A stretch of 64,000 nucleotides of DNA from Polaribacter sp. SA4-12 (lineage in GTDB: Bacteria; Bacteroidota; Bacteroidia; Flavobacteriales; Flavobacteriaceae): assembly GCF_002163675.1 (NCBI RefSeq), contig NZ_CP019334.1:1910001-1974000 (forward strand), read 5' to 3'. The notes under the pieces were generated by a model. The model saw only the letters and a list, made by a program, of their open reading frames with translations, was not told the DNA's origin and made no database searches. A program made the translations under genes and the position numbers. This document shows positions 54,376 to 64,000 of this stretch, piece after piece; the first letter of the stretch is position 1, and the number at the start of each line of letters is the position of its first letter.

Positions 54376-55989
54376 TTATTTTTTAAGTATCCTAAAGGTT
54401 TCTACTCTAGCATCACTTTCTAACTTTAAAAAATAAACACCCTTTTTGAGTGCAGAACAATCTACATCTTGATTTATTTCATTTATAAAAAAAGATTTTA
54501 CTTTACTTCCTGTAAGGCTATATATTACTGCTTTAGCTCCAATAAATAAGTTGGGTGTTTTTATTCTTAATTTATCATTTATTGGATTTGGATATATTTT
54601 TATTTCGTCTAAACTAGAACTGGTAAAAGATGCAGTAGATTCTTGATAAACTCTTATATAATCTATTTCCATTTTACTTGAAGTAAAACTAGAAGCGATT
54701 CCTGGTTGTATTGCTATATTTAACAGTAAATACTGTTCAGCATCAAAAGGCCAAGTATTTGAGTTTTTTATTTCAGGATGATACGTATAATGAGTAATTC
54801 CATCAACTTTAAAAACCATTTTTTCTGAAGACCAATCTAAACTATATATATGAAAATCGCTTGAGGCAGTAGAAATCGTTTGTCCTCCATGATTTACAGT
54901 TCCTCCATAACTAGAAGGAGTATGCATTGCACTTTGCACAAAATTCTGATTAGAACCCCAATGTTCCATAATATCTACTTCTCCACATGCGGGCCAAGAT
55001 TTTGTTCCGTAAGTATTTGTCCAATAGCCTCCTGGTTCTATGATATTTTTCCCCAACATCCAAATAGCTGGCCACGTTCCAACGCCAGTTGGTAATTTTG
55101 CTTTTATTTCTACTCTACCATATTGAAAAGCAAATTTTGAATTTAATCTTGCAGATGTATATCCTTTAGTAACTCCCTGATTTGTATATGTTTCTTTTTT
55201 TGCTTCAATATTTAAAACACCATTATTTCTATAAGTGTTTTCTACTCTATCTGTGTAATGTTGAATTTCGCCATTATACCAACTTCCGCCATTTGGTAAT
55301 TGTGTTTGATGAAACCATTTTTCTGTGTTTACAGCTCCATTACCATCAAATTCATCTGACCAAACTAAATTATTAAATATAGGGTCTGGACTAGAGTTAT
55401 TATCTTCTTCATAAAGAATTCCATCATATAAAAAATCATCTATATATGCCGTTACATTACTCGTGTTATTTTCACCATTTACTTGTAATAAAACTCTATT
55501 AAAATCAGTTCTATTAATTGGATTTTCTGAGGTTGAATCTAAGTTGATAAAATTATCATTTGCAAAATCAAACGAAATTGTTTGCCATTGATTTAAAATT
55601 ACTGGTTTAATAATTTCTGATTGTGTTGTCCAAGGTTGCCCTAAACTTCCATCTTGAAGTTTTAATGATATTTGATTTGTTTCATTTCCTGTAATTTCAG
55701 AAGAAGAAATATAAATTTTGAGGCTAAAAGTTCTGTTAGTTGACAAATCGAAATTTATACTTGTTTCAAAACGAACATTGGCATAAGAACCTCCAATATC
55801 ATCATATTTAAAAACATTCTCGGAAGTATTGATTCCTGTTTTATGTGGATTTTGATAACCAGCTTCAAAAATACAATCATCTCCAAACCAAGTAGAAATA
55901 GTTCCATTACCTTCAAAATCATCTTCAACTGTTTGAGCAATTGTAACTATACTTATAAATAAAAAAAAGAATGTAAAAAAGCATTTCAT
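54376..55989 (-). CDS. secreted GH16 endo-beta-glucanase with T9SS sorting domain
   Basis: 537 residues. Signal peptide (MKCFFTFFFLFISIVTIAQ); N-terminal beta-sandwich, CBM-like (about 22-195); GH16 domain (about 205-450) with the catalytic GEVDIMEHWG (E-x-D-x-x-E), GTWPAIWMLG and KMEIDYIRVYQ; C-terminal type IX sorting domain (about 460-537, IKIYPNPINDKLRIKT ... LKKGVYFLKLE). Likely hydrolyses laminarin or similar beta-1,3-glucans outside the cell, a common marine flavobacterial trait. Substrate inferred from the family. Single gene. Confidence 0.9.
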   Translation of the reverse strand: MKCFFTFFFLFISIVTIAQTVEDDFEGNGTISTWFGDDCIFEAGYQNPHKTGINTSENVFKYDDIGGSYANVRFETSINFDLSTNRTFSLKIYISSSEITGNETNQISLKLQDGSLGQPWTTQSEIIKPVILNQWQTISFDFANDNFINLDSTSENPINRTDFNRVLLQVNGENNTSNVTAYIDDFLYDGILYEEDNNSSPDPIFNNLVWSDEFDGNGAVNTEKWFHQTQLPNGGSWYNGEIQHYTDRVENTYRNNGVLNIEAKKETYTNQGVTKGYTSARLNSKFAFQYGRVEIKAKLPTGVGTWPAIWMLGKNIIEPGGYWTNTYGTKSWPACGEVDIMEHWGSNQNFVQSAMHTPSSYGGTVNHGGQTISTASSDFHIYSLDWSSEKMVFKVDGITHYTYHPEIKNSNTWPFDAEQYLLLNIAIQPGIASSFTSSKMEIDYIRVYQESTASFTSSSLDEIKIYPNPINDKLRIKTPNLFIGAKAVIYSLTGSKVKSFFINEINQDVDCSALKKGVYFLKLESDARVETFRILKK

Positions 55990-56072
55990 ATTGGCTAAAA
56001 TTATATTTCCTCAAATAAAGTATGTTAATGAATGATATGCAAAATAAAACCCCATACAAAAACCATACATAT

Positions 56073-56112
56073 AAAAAAGACGCTGTATTATTAAATACAG
56101 CGTCTTTTTTTA
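56073..56112. terminator. bidirectional terminator downstream of the DUF4197 gene
   Basis: GACGCTGTATT-ATTA-AATACAGCGTC (56079-56104) is a perfect 11 bp stem flanked by A and T runs. Confidence 0.9.
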
Positions 56113-56129
56113 TCATTAAAGATGAACTC

Positions 56130-56840
56130 TTATTTCTTGTCTTGCAACGCAAATACTTGCTGTAATAATGCTGTATTACGTAAACCTGCTTTTTCTCTAA
56201 TCCCTTTTTCCTCTACTTCAATCATAGTAAAAACACCATTTAATGCTTGTGTTGTTACATAAATTGTTAAATCTGGATTTACCTTTTTTACAAAAGGAAT
56301 AGAATTGTATTTACTAATTAAGTTGCTCCAAACCTCATCTGCACCAACCTTAGAAAAAGAATTCTTTATCACTGGGCTAAAACTTGCATATAATTCATCT
56401 GTAGTTTTATCTTGTAAATAAGTTGTCGCAGCATTTTGCTCTCCTAAAAGAATATTTTTAGCATCAGCAAATGTCATGTCTTTTACAGCATTTACAAAAA
56501 TTGGAGTCGCAGTTTTCACAGCATCTTCAGCAGCCCTGTTTAAAACTTTAATTCCTTCATCAGCCAAATTACCTAAACCTATTTGACGTAAACCTTTATC
56601 AACAGCCTGTAATTCTTCTGGCAACATAATTTTTACTAAATCATTTTTATAAAACCCATCTGTTGCTGTTAGTTTTGAAACCTGATTTTTTATTCCGTTA
56701 TCTAAAGCTTCCCTTAAACCATTACCAATTTGTTCTTGACTTAAAGCACCACTTTTTGTTACTTGATTAACTACATTTTGTAATTCTGCACATCCTGTAA
56801 ATTGAATTGCAATTACTAATATTAAAATTCTTTTTATCAT
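56130..56840 (-). CDS. DUF4197 lipoprotein
   Basis: 236 residues. Lipoprotein signal (ILILVIAIQFTGC), then an all-helical domain with GLREALDNGIKNQVSKLTAT, GFYKNDLVKIMLPEEL, FADAKNILLGEQNAATTYLQ and VNPDLTIYVTTQALNGVFTM, matching DUF4197. Function unknown; anchored in the periplasm or outer membrane. A DUF5522 micro-gene lies 53 bp upstream on the same strand. Confidence 0.9.
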   Translation of the reverse strand: MIKRILILVIAIQFTGCAELQNVVNQVTKSGALSQEQIGNGLREALDNGIKNQVSKLTATDGFYKNDLVKIMLPEELQAVDKGLRQIGLGNLADEGIKVLNRAAEDAVKTATPIFVNAVKDMTFADAKNILLGEQNAATTYLQDKTTDELYASFSPVIKNSFSKVGADEVWSNLISKYNSIPFVKKVNPDLTIYVTTQALNGVFTMIEVEEKGIREKAGLRNTALLQQVFALQDKK

Positions 56841-56892
56841 TTTTATAAATTTATCTATTCTTATGAAACTATTTCCGACTGAAAGTCACTAT

Positions 56893-57057
56893 TTATTTAA
56901 AAGTATCTGTTTTTTTATCGTATCCATAAGGACAATGTTTACATCCGCTTTTACAGCAATGACCTCTTTTTAGGTGGTACTTCTCTGTAAAAACTCTGTA
57001 ACCTTGTTCATTAAAGTAGAAATCGCCTTCTTCTAAAGGAATTCTTTTATTATACAT
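56893..57057 (-). CDS. DUF5522 cysteine-rich small protein
   Basis: 54 residues starting MYNKRIPLEEGDFYFNEQGY, then EKYHLKRGHCCKSGCKHCPY near residues 25-44. The HCCKSGCKHCPYGY segment has four cysteines and two histidines that could bind a metal or iron-sulfur cluster. Short but well supported by codon use and the recognisable DUF5522 pattern. It lies just upstream of the DUF4197 gene and may share its transcript. Confidence 0.85.
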   Translation of the reverse strand: MYNKRIPLEEGDFYFNEQGYRVFTEKYHLKRGHCCKSGCKHCPYGYDKKTDTFK

Positions 57058-57227
57058 AATACACTCTATAATTTATTTATTTTTCGTCCCTATTTCAATA
57101 TAAAACAAAACCTTAACTAAGGCTATGCTTTGATTTTCTATTATTTTATTTGAACAAAAAATAATTCAAATTTAGAATACGCGTTTCAAAATTAAATAGG
57201 TGTTGCAAAAATATCATTTTAATCCAT

Positions 57228-57256
57228 AAAAAAAGCGTTCATAAGAACGCTTTTTT
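57228..57256. terminator. terminator of the DUF4136 gene
   Basis: GCGTTC-ATAA-GAACGC (57235-57250) flanked by A7 and T6; works in both directions. Confidence 0.85.
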
Positions 57257-57262
57257 AAATTT

Positions 57263-57802
57263 TTATTTTTCTTGCCCTGGAGGAAATCTTGAAATAATTT
57301 CTTTCACAAACAACTTAATTCTTTCTTCTTTTTTAGCTCTGTTCTGAAGCTTTAAAGCTCCTGTACCAATTCCTTGCCAAACTAACTCTTTCTTTTCTTT
57401 ATCTATAAAATCAATAAACAAAGTTCCCTCTGTATATTGGCTCAAACTAAGGTTATTGTTCATTCCTCCCCAATAAGGATTAAATCCCCAACCAAAACCG
57501 TAACCAAAATTATTATTCTGATTTACATTTACTTTCTCTCTCGATTTTGTAAAAATACCAACTAACATATCAGGATTCGTAGATTTTGTAAACCCTTTGG
57601 CTAACAATTCAGTTTCAATTGCTCTTAGAATTCTTTTTTTATCTAAATCAGAAATTTTAGCTTTATCAATTTCCGGTTTGTAAAAAGCAAACGTTTTATA
57701 TTTATTAAAATCTACTTTAGAATCATAATCTGTAACAACTTTTACAGCGTTACAGGAAGATAATAAAATGACACTTATTAATAAAAGGACACCTTTTTTC
57801 AT
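57263..57802 (-). CDS. DUF4136 lipoprotein
   Basis: 179 residues. Lipoprotein signal (MKKGVLLLISVILLSSC), then VVTDYDSKVDFNKYKTFAFY, a DUF4136 hallmark, a Gly/Asn-rich loop (NNNFGYGFGWGFNPYWGG) and GTLFIDFIDKEKKELVWQGI. Function unknown. It lies 10 bases after hutU on the same strand, so probably co-transcribed. Confidence 0.92.
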   Translation of the reverse strand: MKKGVLLLISVILLSSCNAVKVVTDYDSKVDFNKYKTFAFYKPEIDKAKISDLDKKRILRAIETELLAKGFTKSTNPDMLVGIFTKSREKVNVNQNNNFGYGFGWGFNPYWGGMNNNLSLSQYTEGTLFIDFIDKEKKELVWQGIGTGALKLQNRAKKEERIKLFVKEIISRFPPGQEK

Positions 57803-57812
57803 AATAATTATT

Positions 57813-59840
57813 TTAAGTTATTGAATCTATTAAAGCATCATCAACTAAGTTTGGAAGTGTAACTTGTAAATCTTTTTTAGCTTTCATTGCTCTTTTAATT
57901 GCAAAGATAGCCTCTTTATTCCTTGCCCAACTTCTTCTTGAAATTCCGTTGTTCACATCCCAAAAAAGCATTGATTCTAAACGCTTTGATGCTGCTTTAG
58001 AACCATCAAGAAGCATGCCAAATCCTCCATTTATAACTTCTCCCCAGCCAACACCTCCTCCATTATGAATTGAAACCCAAGTTGCGCCTCTAAAACTATC
58101 ACCAATTACGTTCTGAATAGCCATATCTGCAGTAAACTTAGAACCATCATAAATATTAGATGTTTCTCTATAAGGCGAATCTGTACCAGAAACATCATGA
58201 TGATCTCTTCCTAAAACTACAGCTCCAATCTTTCCGTTTTTAATGGCTTTATTAAATGCTTTTGCTATTTTAATTCTTCCTTCTGCATCTGCATATAAAA
58301 TTCTTGCTTGAGAACCTACTACCAACTTATTTTCTTGAGCTCCTTTTATCCATTGAATATTATCAGTCATTTGTTGCTGAATTTCAACTGGAGAATTTTT
58401 CTTTATTTTTTCTAAAATTTTACAAGCAATTGCATCCGTTTTTTCTAAATCTTCTGGTTTTCCTGATGAACAAACCCATCTAAATGGTCCAAATCCATAA
58501 TCGAAACACATTGGCCCCATAATATCTTGAACATAACTATTATAAGCGAAAGCTTCGCTATCCGATTTTAACTCACTCTTGCTACAGAAAACACCTTTGC
58601 TATCTTTATAAACAGTTGCTCCAGCTCTACTCGCTTCTAATAAGAATGCGTTTCCATAATCGAAAAAATAAGTTCCTTTTACAGTGTGTTTATTTATTGC
58701 TGATGCGTGTCTTCTTAATGTTTCTTGTACTTTTTCTTTAAATAACTTCGGATTTTCTGCCATCATTACATTGGCATTCTCAAAAGAAATATCAACAGGA
58801 TAATAACCTCCAGCCCAAGGATTATGTAATGATGTTTGATCTGAACCTAAATCTATGTGAATATTTTCTGCATCAAACTTTTCCCAAACATCAACAATGT
58901 TTCCTAAATAAGCGATTGAAACAGTTTCTTTAGTTGATTTTGCTAATTTTACTCTAGCTACTAACGCATCTAAATCCGTGATTTTTTCATCAATCCAACC
59001 TTGATTTAAACGTACTTGTGTAATTTTAGGGTTCACCTCAGCACAAACCGTAATACAACCAGCAATTGTTCCTGCTTTTGGTTGTGCTCCAGACATGCCT
59101 CCTAAACCCGAGGTAACAAATAAATTTCCTTTTGGTGCTTTTTTAATTTTTCTAAATCCGTTTAAAACAGTAATTGTTGTTCCATGTACAATTCCTTGTG
59201 GACCAATATACATATAACTACCAGCTGTCATTTGTCCATATTGAGAAACTCCTAAAGCATTCATTTTCTCTAAATCATCTGGTTTTGAATAATTCGGAAT
59301 CACCATTCCGTTTGTTACCACAACTCTTGGTGCATTTTTATTAGAAGGAAATAATCCCATCGGATGACCAGAATACATGGTTAACGTTTGTTTATCTGTC
59401 ATTTCTGATAAATATTTCATCGTTAATAAATATTGTGCCCAATTCTGAAAAACAGCTCCGTTTCCTCCATAAGTTATTAATTCATGAGGATGTTGTGCAA
59501 CAGCATAATCTAAATTATTCTGAATCATTAACATAATTGCTTTTGCTTGTTCAGATTTTCCTGGATATTCAGCAATATCTCTTGCATACATTTTATATGC
59601 TGGTCTAAATCTGTACATATAAATTCGACCATAACTCTCTAACTCCTCAGCAAATTCGGGTAATAATTCAGCGTGTTGTTTTTTATCAAAATAACGAAGT
59701 GCATTTCTTAAGGCTAACTTTTTTTCATCAGCAGATAAAATATCCTTTCGTTTTGGAGCATGATTCATTTTTAAATCATACTGTTTTATACTTGGTAAAA
59801 TATTAGGAATACCTTCTTGGATTTGCTCTTTAAATGTCAT
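57813..59840 (-). CDS. hutU: urocanate hydratase
   Basis: Second enzyme of histidine breakdown: urocanate to imidazolonepropionate, NAD-dependent. 675 residues, longer than the ~555-residue proteobacterial form. Seen: ELITYGGNGAVFQNWAQYLL, TMYSGHPMGLFPS, LGGMSGAQPKAGTIAG, DQTSLHNPWAGGYYPV, GPFRWVCSSGKPEDL, LGRDHHDVSGTDSPYRE and IHNGGGVGWGEVINGGFGM. No other hut gene in the window. A -7 box TATATTTG lies at 59866-59873. Confidence 0.94.
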   Translation of the reverse strand: MTFKEQIQEGIPNILPSIKQYDLKMNHAPKRKDILSADEKKLALRNALRYFDKKQHAELLPEFAEELESYGRIYMYRFRPAYKMYARDIAEYPGKSEQAKAIMLMIQNNLDYAVAQHPHELITYGGNGAVFQNWAQYLLTMKYLSEMTDKQTLTMYSGHPMGLFPSNKNAPRVVVTNGMVIPNYSKPDDLEKMNALGVSQYGQMTAGSYMYIGPQGIVHGTTITVLNGFRKIKKAPKGNLFVTSGLGGMSGAQPKAGTIAGCITVCAEVNPKITQVRLNQGWIDEKITDLDALVARVKLAKSTKETVSIAYLGNIVDVWEKFDAENIHIDLGSDQTSLHNPWAGGYYPVDISFENANVMMAENPKLFKEKVQETLRRHASAINKHTVKGTYFFDYGNAFLLEASRAGATVYKDSKGVFCSKSELKSDSEAFAYNSYVQDIMGPMCFDYGFGPFRWVCSSGKPEDLEKTDAIACKILEKIKKNSPVEIQQQMTDNIQWIKGAQENKLVVGSQARILYADAEGRIKIAKAFNKAIKNGKIGAVVLGRDHHDVSGTDSPYRETSNIYDGSKFTADMAIQNVIGDSFRGATWVSIHNGGGVGWGEVINGGFGMLLDGSKAASKRLESMLFWDVNNGISRRSWARNKEAIFAIKRAMKAKKDLQVTLPNLVDDALIDSIT

Positions 59841-59854
59841 TACGAACTTAATTT

Positions 59855-60232
59855 GTGTGGATTAACAAATATATTTATTTTGGACTAATATTTGTTCTAC
59901 TACTATTTATGATTTTTATTTCTAAACATATCGTTCCAAATGGTTTTGTTGGAATTACGCTTTTTCCTTTTATTATATTAAAAAAGGAAGCTTTAAAACA
60001 AAACCAAATTCTTATCAATCATGAAAAAATTCATTTAAGACAACAACGAGAATTATTGGTACTGCTTTTCTACATTATTTACGGTTTCGAGTGGATTATT
60101 AAATTTTTTATTTATAAAAATGGTTATCTTACCTACAAAAATCTAAGTTTTGAACGTGAAGCTTATCAAAATGAATACAATTTATCCTACTTTAAGACTA
60201 GAAAAACCTGGGATTTTATAAAATATTTTTAA
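59855..60232 (+). CDS. small membrane protein with HExxH motif (M56/BlaR1-like fragment family)
   Basis: 125 residues: one or two membrane segments (about 7-26 and 68-82), the stretch VPNGFVGITLFPFIIL, then LINHEKIHLRQQRELLVL, a HExxH zinc-protease-like motif (HEKIH), and SFEREAYQNEYN near the end. This short flavobacterial family looks like the core of M56 peptidases without the rest. The GTG start at 59855 lies only 15 bases from the hutU ATG, and the hutU -7 box falls inside its first codons, so an ATG start at 59909 is a serious alternative. Confidence 0.65.
   Translation: MWINKYIYFGLIFVLLLFMIFISKHIVPNGFVGITLFPFIILKKEALKQNQILINHEKIHLRQQRELLVLLFYIIYGFEWIIKFFIYKNGYLTYKNLSFEREAYQNEYNLSYFKTRKTWDFIKYF
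59866..59873 (-). promoter_or_regulatory. -7 box of hutU
   Basis: TATATTTG on the minus strand, 26 bases before the hutU ATG and inside the start of the divergent small gene. Confidence 0.5.
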
Positions 60233-60305
60233 TTAACTTAAAGAATTGTTGTATTTTTTTAAGAATTCCGTAAATTTCGAGCATAAAAATAAACATTTAT
60301 TACGA

Positions 60306-63300
60306 ATGAAACAAACTACACCATATAAACCTGAACATAAAGTACGTATTGTAACTGCTGCTGCTCTTTTTGATGGACATGATGCTGCCATAAATATTAT
60401 GCGTAGAATTATTCAATCTACAGGAGTTGAAGTCATTCACTTAGGTCATGATAGAAGTGTTGAAGAAGTGGTCAATTGCGCCATTCAAGAAGATGTAAAT
60501 GCCATTGCAATCACTTCTTACCAAGGAGGACACAATGAGTATTTTAAATATATGTTCGATTTATTAAAAGAAAAAGGCGCTGAACATATTAAGATTTTTG
60601 GTGGTGGAGGCGGTGTAATTCTTCCTGAAGAGATTAAAGAATTGATGGATTATGGAATTACAAGAATTTATGCTCCAGATGATGGTCGTGAGCTTGGTTT
60701 ACAAGGAATGATTAATGATTTGGTTGAAATTTCTGATTTTAAAACGCCATCCTTAATCCTTCCAAAGGGAAAAAAAGTAGCAGATTCTTTAAAAGAAAAA
60801 AATATAAATACAATTGCAAGATTAATTTCTTTTGCAGAAAATCAACATACCGAATTTGACAAACTATTTTCTCCTTTAGAGAAATCAAAAGATGATTCTT
60901 GCCCTGTTTTAGGGATAACTGGAACTGGTGGATCTGGAAAATCATCTTTAGTAGATGAATTGGTTCGTCGTTTTTTAATTGACTTTCCAGAAAAAACAAT
61001 TGGTTTAATTTCTGTTGATCCGTCAAAAAGAAAAACTGGCGGCGCACTTTTAGGCGATAGAATTAGAATGAATGCAATTAATAATGAACGTGTTTATATG
61101 CGCTCATTAGCTACTCGTCAATCTAATTTGGCTTTATCTAAACATGTAAACGAAGCTATTGAAGTTTTAAAAGCGGCTGAATTCGATTTAATCATTTTAG
61201 AAACTTCTGGAATCGGACAATCTGATACAGAAATTATAGAACATTCTGATACTTCTTTATACGTAATGACTCCAGAATTTGGTGCTGCAACTCAATTAGA
61301 AAAAATTGATATGCTAGATTATGCTGATTTAGTAGCCATTAATAAGTTTGATAAACGCGGTGCTTTAGACGCAGTTAGAGATGTAAAAAAACAATATATG
61401 CGTAACAATAATTTGTGGCATATTCATCAAGATGATTTACCTGTTTATGGTACAATTGCATCACAATTTAACGATCCTGGAATGAATACTTTGTATAAAA
61501 GTATTATGGATAAGTTGGTTGAGAAAACTGGTGTAGATTTAAAATCGAAAATGGAAATTACGAAAGAAATGTCTGAAAAGATATTTGTAATTCCACCTGC
61601 AAGAGTTCGTTATTTATCTGAAATAGCAGAAAGCAACAGAGCATATGATAAAAAAGTTGATGAACAAGTTATTGTTGCTCAAAAACTATATGGAATTTAT
61701 CAAACAATAGAATCGATTACAAATTCATCTATAGATATTATTAAAACTGGGTTGAATGAAGATGAAATTCTAGCAATTGAAAACACACAAGAAGATAAAG
61801 AATTCTTAAAATTACTTTTTGCTCAATTCGAAAAAGTAAAATTGAACCTAAACCCTTACAATTGGGAAGTTATCTTAAACTGGAAAGACAAGGTTCAAAA
61901 ATATAAAGACCCCATTTATACATTTAAAGTACGTGATAAAGAAATAAATATAGAAACACATAGCGAATCACTTTCGCATTCTCAAATACCTAAAATTGCG
62001 TTACCAAAATACCAAGCTTGGGGAGATTTATTACGTTGGAATTTACAGGAAAATGTTCCTGGAGAATTCCCTTACACAGCAGGATTGTATCCATTTAAAA
62101 GAACAGGTGAAGATCCAACAAGAATGTTTGCTGGAGAAGGTGGACCAGAAAGAACAAATCGCAGGTTTCATTATGTGAGTTTAGGAATGGACGCAAAACG
62201 CCTTTCTACAGCTTTCGATTCTGTTACTTTATATGGAAATGACCCTGGTAAAAGACCCGATATTTATGGAAAAATAGGAAATGCAGGAGTTTCTATTTGC
62301 TGTTTAGACGATGCTAAAAAATTATATTCTGGTTTCGATTTAAGTCACGCAATGACTTCTGTTTCTATGACCATAAATGGACCAGCACCGATGTTGTTAG
62401 GTTTTTTTATGAATGCTGCAATTGATCAAAATTGTGAGAAATACATTTTAGAAAACAAATTAGAAAAACAAGTTGAAGCCACTTTTATAGAAGTTTATGA
62501 TTTAAAAGCTTTAGAAAGACCTGTTTATCAAGGTAAATTACCAGAAGGAAATAATGGTTTAGGTTTGATGCTTTTAGGTTTAACTGGAGATTTAGTTTTA
62601 CCATCAGACGTTTATCAACAAATAAAAAAAGACACTTTAGCGCAAGCTAGAGGAACTGTACAAGCTGATATTTTAAAAGAAGATCAAGCTCAAAATACGT
62701 GTATTTTCTCTACGGAATTTGCATTAAGATTAATGGGTGATGTACAAGAGTATTTCATCGAAAAACAAGTAAGAAACTTTTATTCTGTTTCTATTTCTGG
62801 TTATCATATTGCCGAAGCTGGAGCAAACCCAATTACACAATTGGCATTGACTTTGTCTAACGGTTTTACATACGTTGAGTACTATTTATCTCGTGGAATG
62901 GATATTAATAAATTTGGTCCGAACTTATCATTTTTCTTTTCTAATGGAATTGACGCAGAATATTCAGTAATTGGTAGAGTTGCTCGTAAAATCTGGGCAA
63001 AAGCGATGAAAAATAAATACGGTGCAAATCCGAGAGCACAAATGTTAAAGTATCACATTCAGACTTCTGGACGCTCTTTACATGCTCAGGAAATTGACTT
63101 TAACGATATTAGAACTACGCTTCAAGCCTTGTACGCTATCAATGATAACTGTAATTCTCTACATACAAATGCGTATGATGAAGCAATTACAACTCCAACT
63201 GAAGAATCTGTAAGAAGAGCAATGGCGATTCAGTTAATTATCAATAAAGAATTAGGATTAACAAAGAATGAAAACCCAATACAAGGTGCTTTTATTATTG

Positions 63301-63749
63301 AAGAATTAACAGATTTAGTAGAAGTTGCAGTATTAGAAGAATTTGATAGAATTACAGAACGTGGAGGCGTTTTAGGAGCGATGGAAACCATGTATCAACG
63401 TTCTAAAATACAAGAAGAAAGTTTGTATTACGAAACTTTAAAACATAATGGAGAATTCCCAATTATTGGCGTAAATACTTTTTTAAGTTCTAAAGGATCA
63501 CCAACTGTGCAACCAGAGGAAATTATTCGTGCAACTGAAGAAGAAAAACAATTTCAGATTCAAACTAAAGAATTGTTGAATAAAGCAAATCCAACGAAAG
63601 TTGAAAATCAAATTGCAATTTTACAGGAAGCTGCAATTCAGAATGAAAATTTATTTGATAAGTTAATGGAAGCGACAAAAGTTTGTTCTTTAGGTCAAAT
63701 TACAGAAGCTTTGTTTAAAGTTGGTGGACAATATAGAAGGAATATGTAA
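60306..63749 (+). CDS. icmF: fused isobutyryl-CoA mutase (IcmF)
   Basis: 1,147 residues in one chain: N-terminal B12-binding domain (about 12-145; DGHDAA at 23-28 with base-on His25, and [11 protein letters not shown]), a MeaB-like G-protein chaperone (about 200-430; P-loop [10 protein letters not shown] at about 206-215), then the mutase barrel (about 560-1080; [20 protein letters not shown]). Interconverts isobutyryl-CoA and n-butyryl-CoA using adenosylcobalamin. The ATG at 60306 ([20 protein letters not shown]) is the natural start; an upstream TTG adds unrelated residues. With nrdJ it implies a B12 requirement. Confidence 0.94.
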   Translation: MKQTTPYKPEHKVRIVTAAALFDGHDAAINIMRRIIQSTGVEVIHLGHDRSVEEVVNCAIQEDVNAIAITSYQGGHNEYFKYMFDLLKEKGAEHIKIFGGGGGVILPEEIKELMDYGITRIYAPDDGRELGLQGMINDLVEISDFKTPSLILPKGKKVADSLKEKNINTIARLISFAENQHTEFDKLFSPLEKSKDDSCPVLGITGTGGSGKSSLVDELVRRFLIDFPEKTIGLISVDPSKRKTGGALLGDRIRMNAINNERVYMRSLATRQSNLALSKHVNEAIEVLKAAEFDLIILETSGIGQSDTEIIEHSDTSLYVMTPEFGAATQLEKIDMLDYADLVAINKFDKRGALDAVRDVKKQYMRNNNLWHIHQDDLPVYGTIASQFNDPGMNTLYKSIMDKLVEKTGVDLKSKMEITKEMSEKIFVIPPARVRYLSEIAESNRAYDKKVDEQVIVAQKLYGIYQTIESITNSSIDIIKTGLNEDEILAIENTQEDKEFLKLLFAQFEKVKLNLNPYNWEVILNWKDKVQKYKDPIYTFKVRDKEINIETHSESLSHSQIPKIALPKYQAWGDLLRWNLQENVPGEFPYTAGLYPFKRTGEDPTRMFAGEGGPERTNRRFHYVSLGMDAKRLSTAFDSVTLYGNDPGKRPDIYGKIGNAGVSICCLDDAKKLYSGFDLSHAMTSVSMTINGPAPMLLGFFMNAAIDQNCEKYILENKLEKQVEATFIEVYDLKALERPVYQGKLPEGNNGLGLMLLGLTGDLVLPSDVYQQIKKDTLAQARGTVQADILKEDQAQNTCIFSTEFALRLMGDVQEYFIEKQVRNFYSVSISGYHIAEAGANPITQLALTLSNGFTYVEYYLSRGMDINKFGPNLSFFFSNGIDAEYSVIGRVARKIWAKAMKNKYGANPRAQMLKYHIQTSGRSLHAQEIDFNDIRTTLQALYAINDNCNSLHTNAYDEAITTPTEESVRRAMAIQLIINKELGLTKNENPIQGAFIIEELTDLVEVAVLEEFDRITERGGVLGAMETMYQRSKIQEESLYYETLKHNGEFPIIGVNTFLSSKGSPTVQPEEIIRATEEEKQFQIQTKELLNKANPTKVENQIAILQEAAIQNENLFDKLMEATKVCSLGQITEALFKVGGQYRRNM

Positions 63750-63757
63750 AAACCAAT

Positions 63758-63765
63758 TATATTTG
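63758..63765 (+). promoter_or_regulatory. -7 box before the last partial gene
   Basis: TATATTTG, about 20 bases before the start codon of the final gene. No clear -33 TTG. Confidence 0.45.
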
Positions 63766-63784
63766 TTAAAAAAAAATTATGACT

Positions 63785-64000
63785 ATGAAAAAGTATATCG
63801 TTATTCTATTAGGAGTATTATTCTTTAGTGTTAATATTCATTCTCAAGAAAAGAAAATTACCATTAGAGTTAAAGACGTTAATAATAAACCTGTTGCTGG
63901 TGCAATCATTCTTTTTGATAATGTAAAACAAAAAGTATGGACAAATTCAAAAGGAATTTTTAAAACAAAATTTAAAGTTGCACCTAAAGAAATAAGTGCT
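63785..64000 (+). CDS. exported protein with carboxypeptidase-regulatory-like N-terminus (partial)
   Basis: 72 codons, cut by the window end. Signal peptide MKKYIVILLGVLFFSVNIHS, then KKITIRVKDVNNKPVAGAII and VKQKVWTNSKGIF, the pattern of a carboxypeptidase-regulatory-like beta domain as found at the start of TonB-dependent receptors and other outer-membrane proteins. An ATG two codons earlier (63779) is possible. What follows outside the window decides its identity. Confidence 0.7.
   Translation, partial: MKKYIVILLGVLFFSVNIHSQEKKITIRVKDVNNKPVAGAIILFDNVKQKVWTNSKGIFKTKFKVAPKEISA

Overview
This 64 kb window is AT-rich (roughly 30% GC) and comes from the chromosome of a marine-type flavobacterium (Bacteroidota, Flavobacteriaceae; genus not assigned). 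The support is: promoters with the Bacteroidota -33 TTG / -7 TAnnTTTG architecture, few Shine-Dalgarno sequences, a T9SS C-terminal sorting domain, a PID-CTERM protein, a curli operon, paired type III and type II glutamine synthetases, and many family-typical small lipoproteins (DUF4136, DUF4197, DUF2007, DUF5522).

Region by region. 0-2.3 kb: the start of an rRNA operon read leftward (three tandem promoters, 16S, tRNA-Ile; tRNA-Ala and 23S lie outside). 2.65-6.06 kb: thrS-infC-rpmI-rplT, with infC apparently starting at a non-canonical AUA codon. 6.9-17.6 kb: an alpha-glucan operon of the GlgE (maltose-1-phosphate) type: GT4 glucan/maltose-1-P synthase, glgC, glgE, maltokinase, glgB, then a GH31 alpha-glucosidase. 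17.58-18.28 kb: three nearly identical ~206 bp cassettes at a 246-247 bp period, each with two operator-like dyads, a promoter, ~105 nt of divergent sequence and a terminator. They look like three tandem paralogous small RNA genes and are the most striking undescribed element here. 18.4-27.5 kb: prfA, an ArsR-controlled cluster related to arsEFG organoarsenical resistance, an HxlR/YhdH divergent pair, and B12-dependent ribonucleotide reductase.

27.5-33.5 kb is an accessory island between nrdJ and purM: a Fic-domain gene bracketed by ~270 bp direct repeats, a Hanks-type kinase translationally coupled to a TPR protein, two small membrane proteins, and intergenic sequences resembling cassette recombination sites. 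33.6-40.5 kb: purM and a six-gene curli (type VIII secretion) operon. 40.9-44.3 kb: divergent glutamine synthetases III and II. 44.3-49.5 kb: a broken small gene, a Ca/Na antiporter, tRNA-Arg, a PID-CTERM peptide and a CotH-like lipoprotein. 49.6-54.2 kb: housekeeping genes (clpS, prmA, tpiA, a TlpA-like lipoprotein, pyrF, a cobalamin-binding-like protein) with a decayed second pyrF end. 54.4-64 kb: secreted GH16 glucanase, small lipoproteins, urocanate hydratase, an M56-like membrane protein, IcmF and the start of one more exported protein.

Themes linking the genes: storage glucan synthesis next to glucan-degrading enzymes; B12 use (NrdJ, IcmF, a BtuF-like binding protein) with no cobalamin riboswitch seen; extracellular matrix and secretion (curli, T9SS). 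All assignments come from reading motifs and gene order; no database search or folding program was run.
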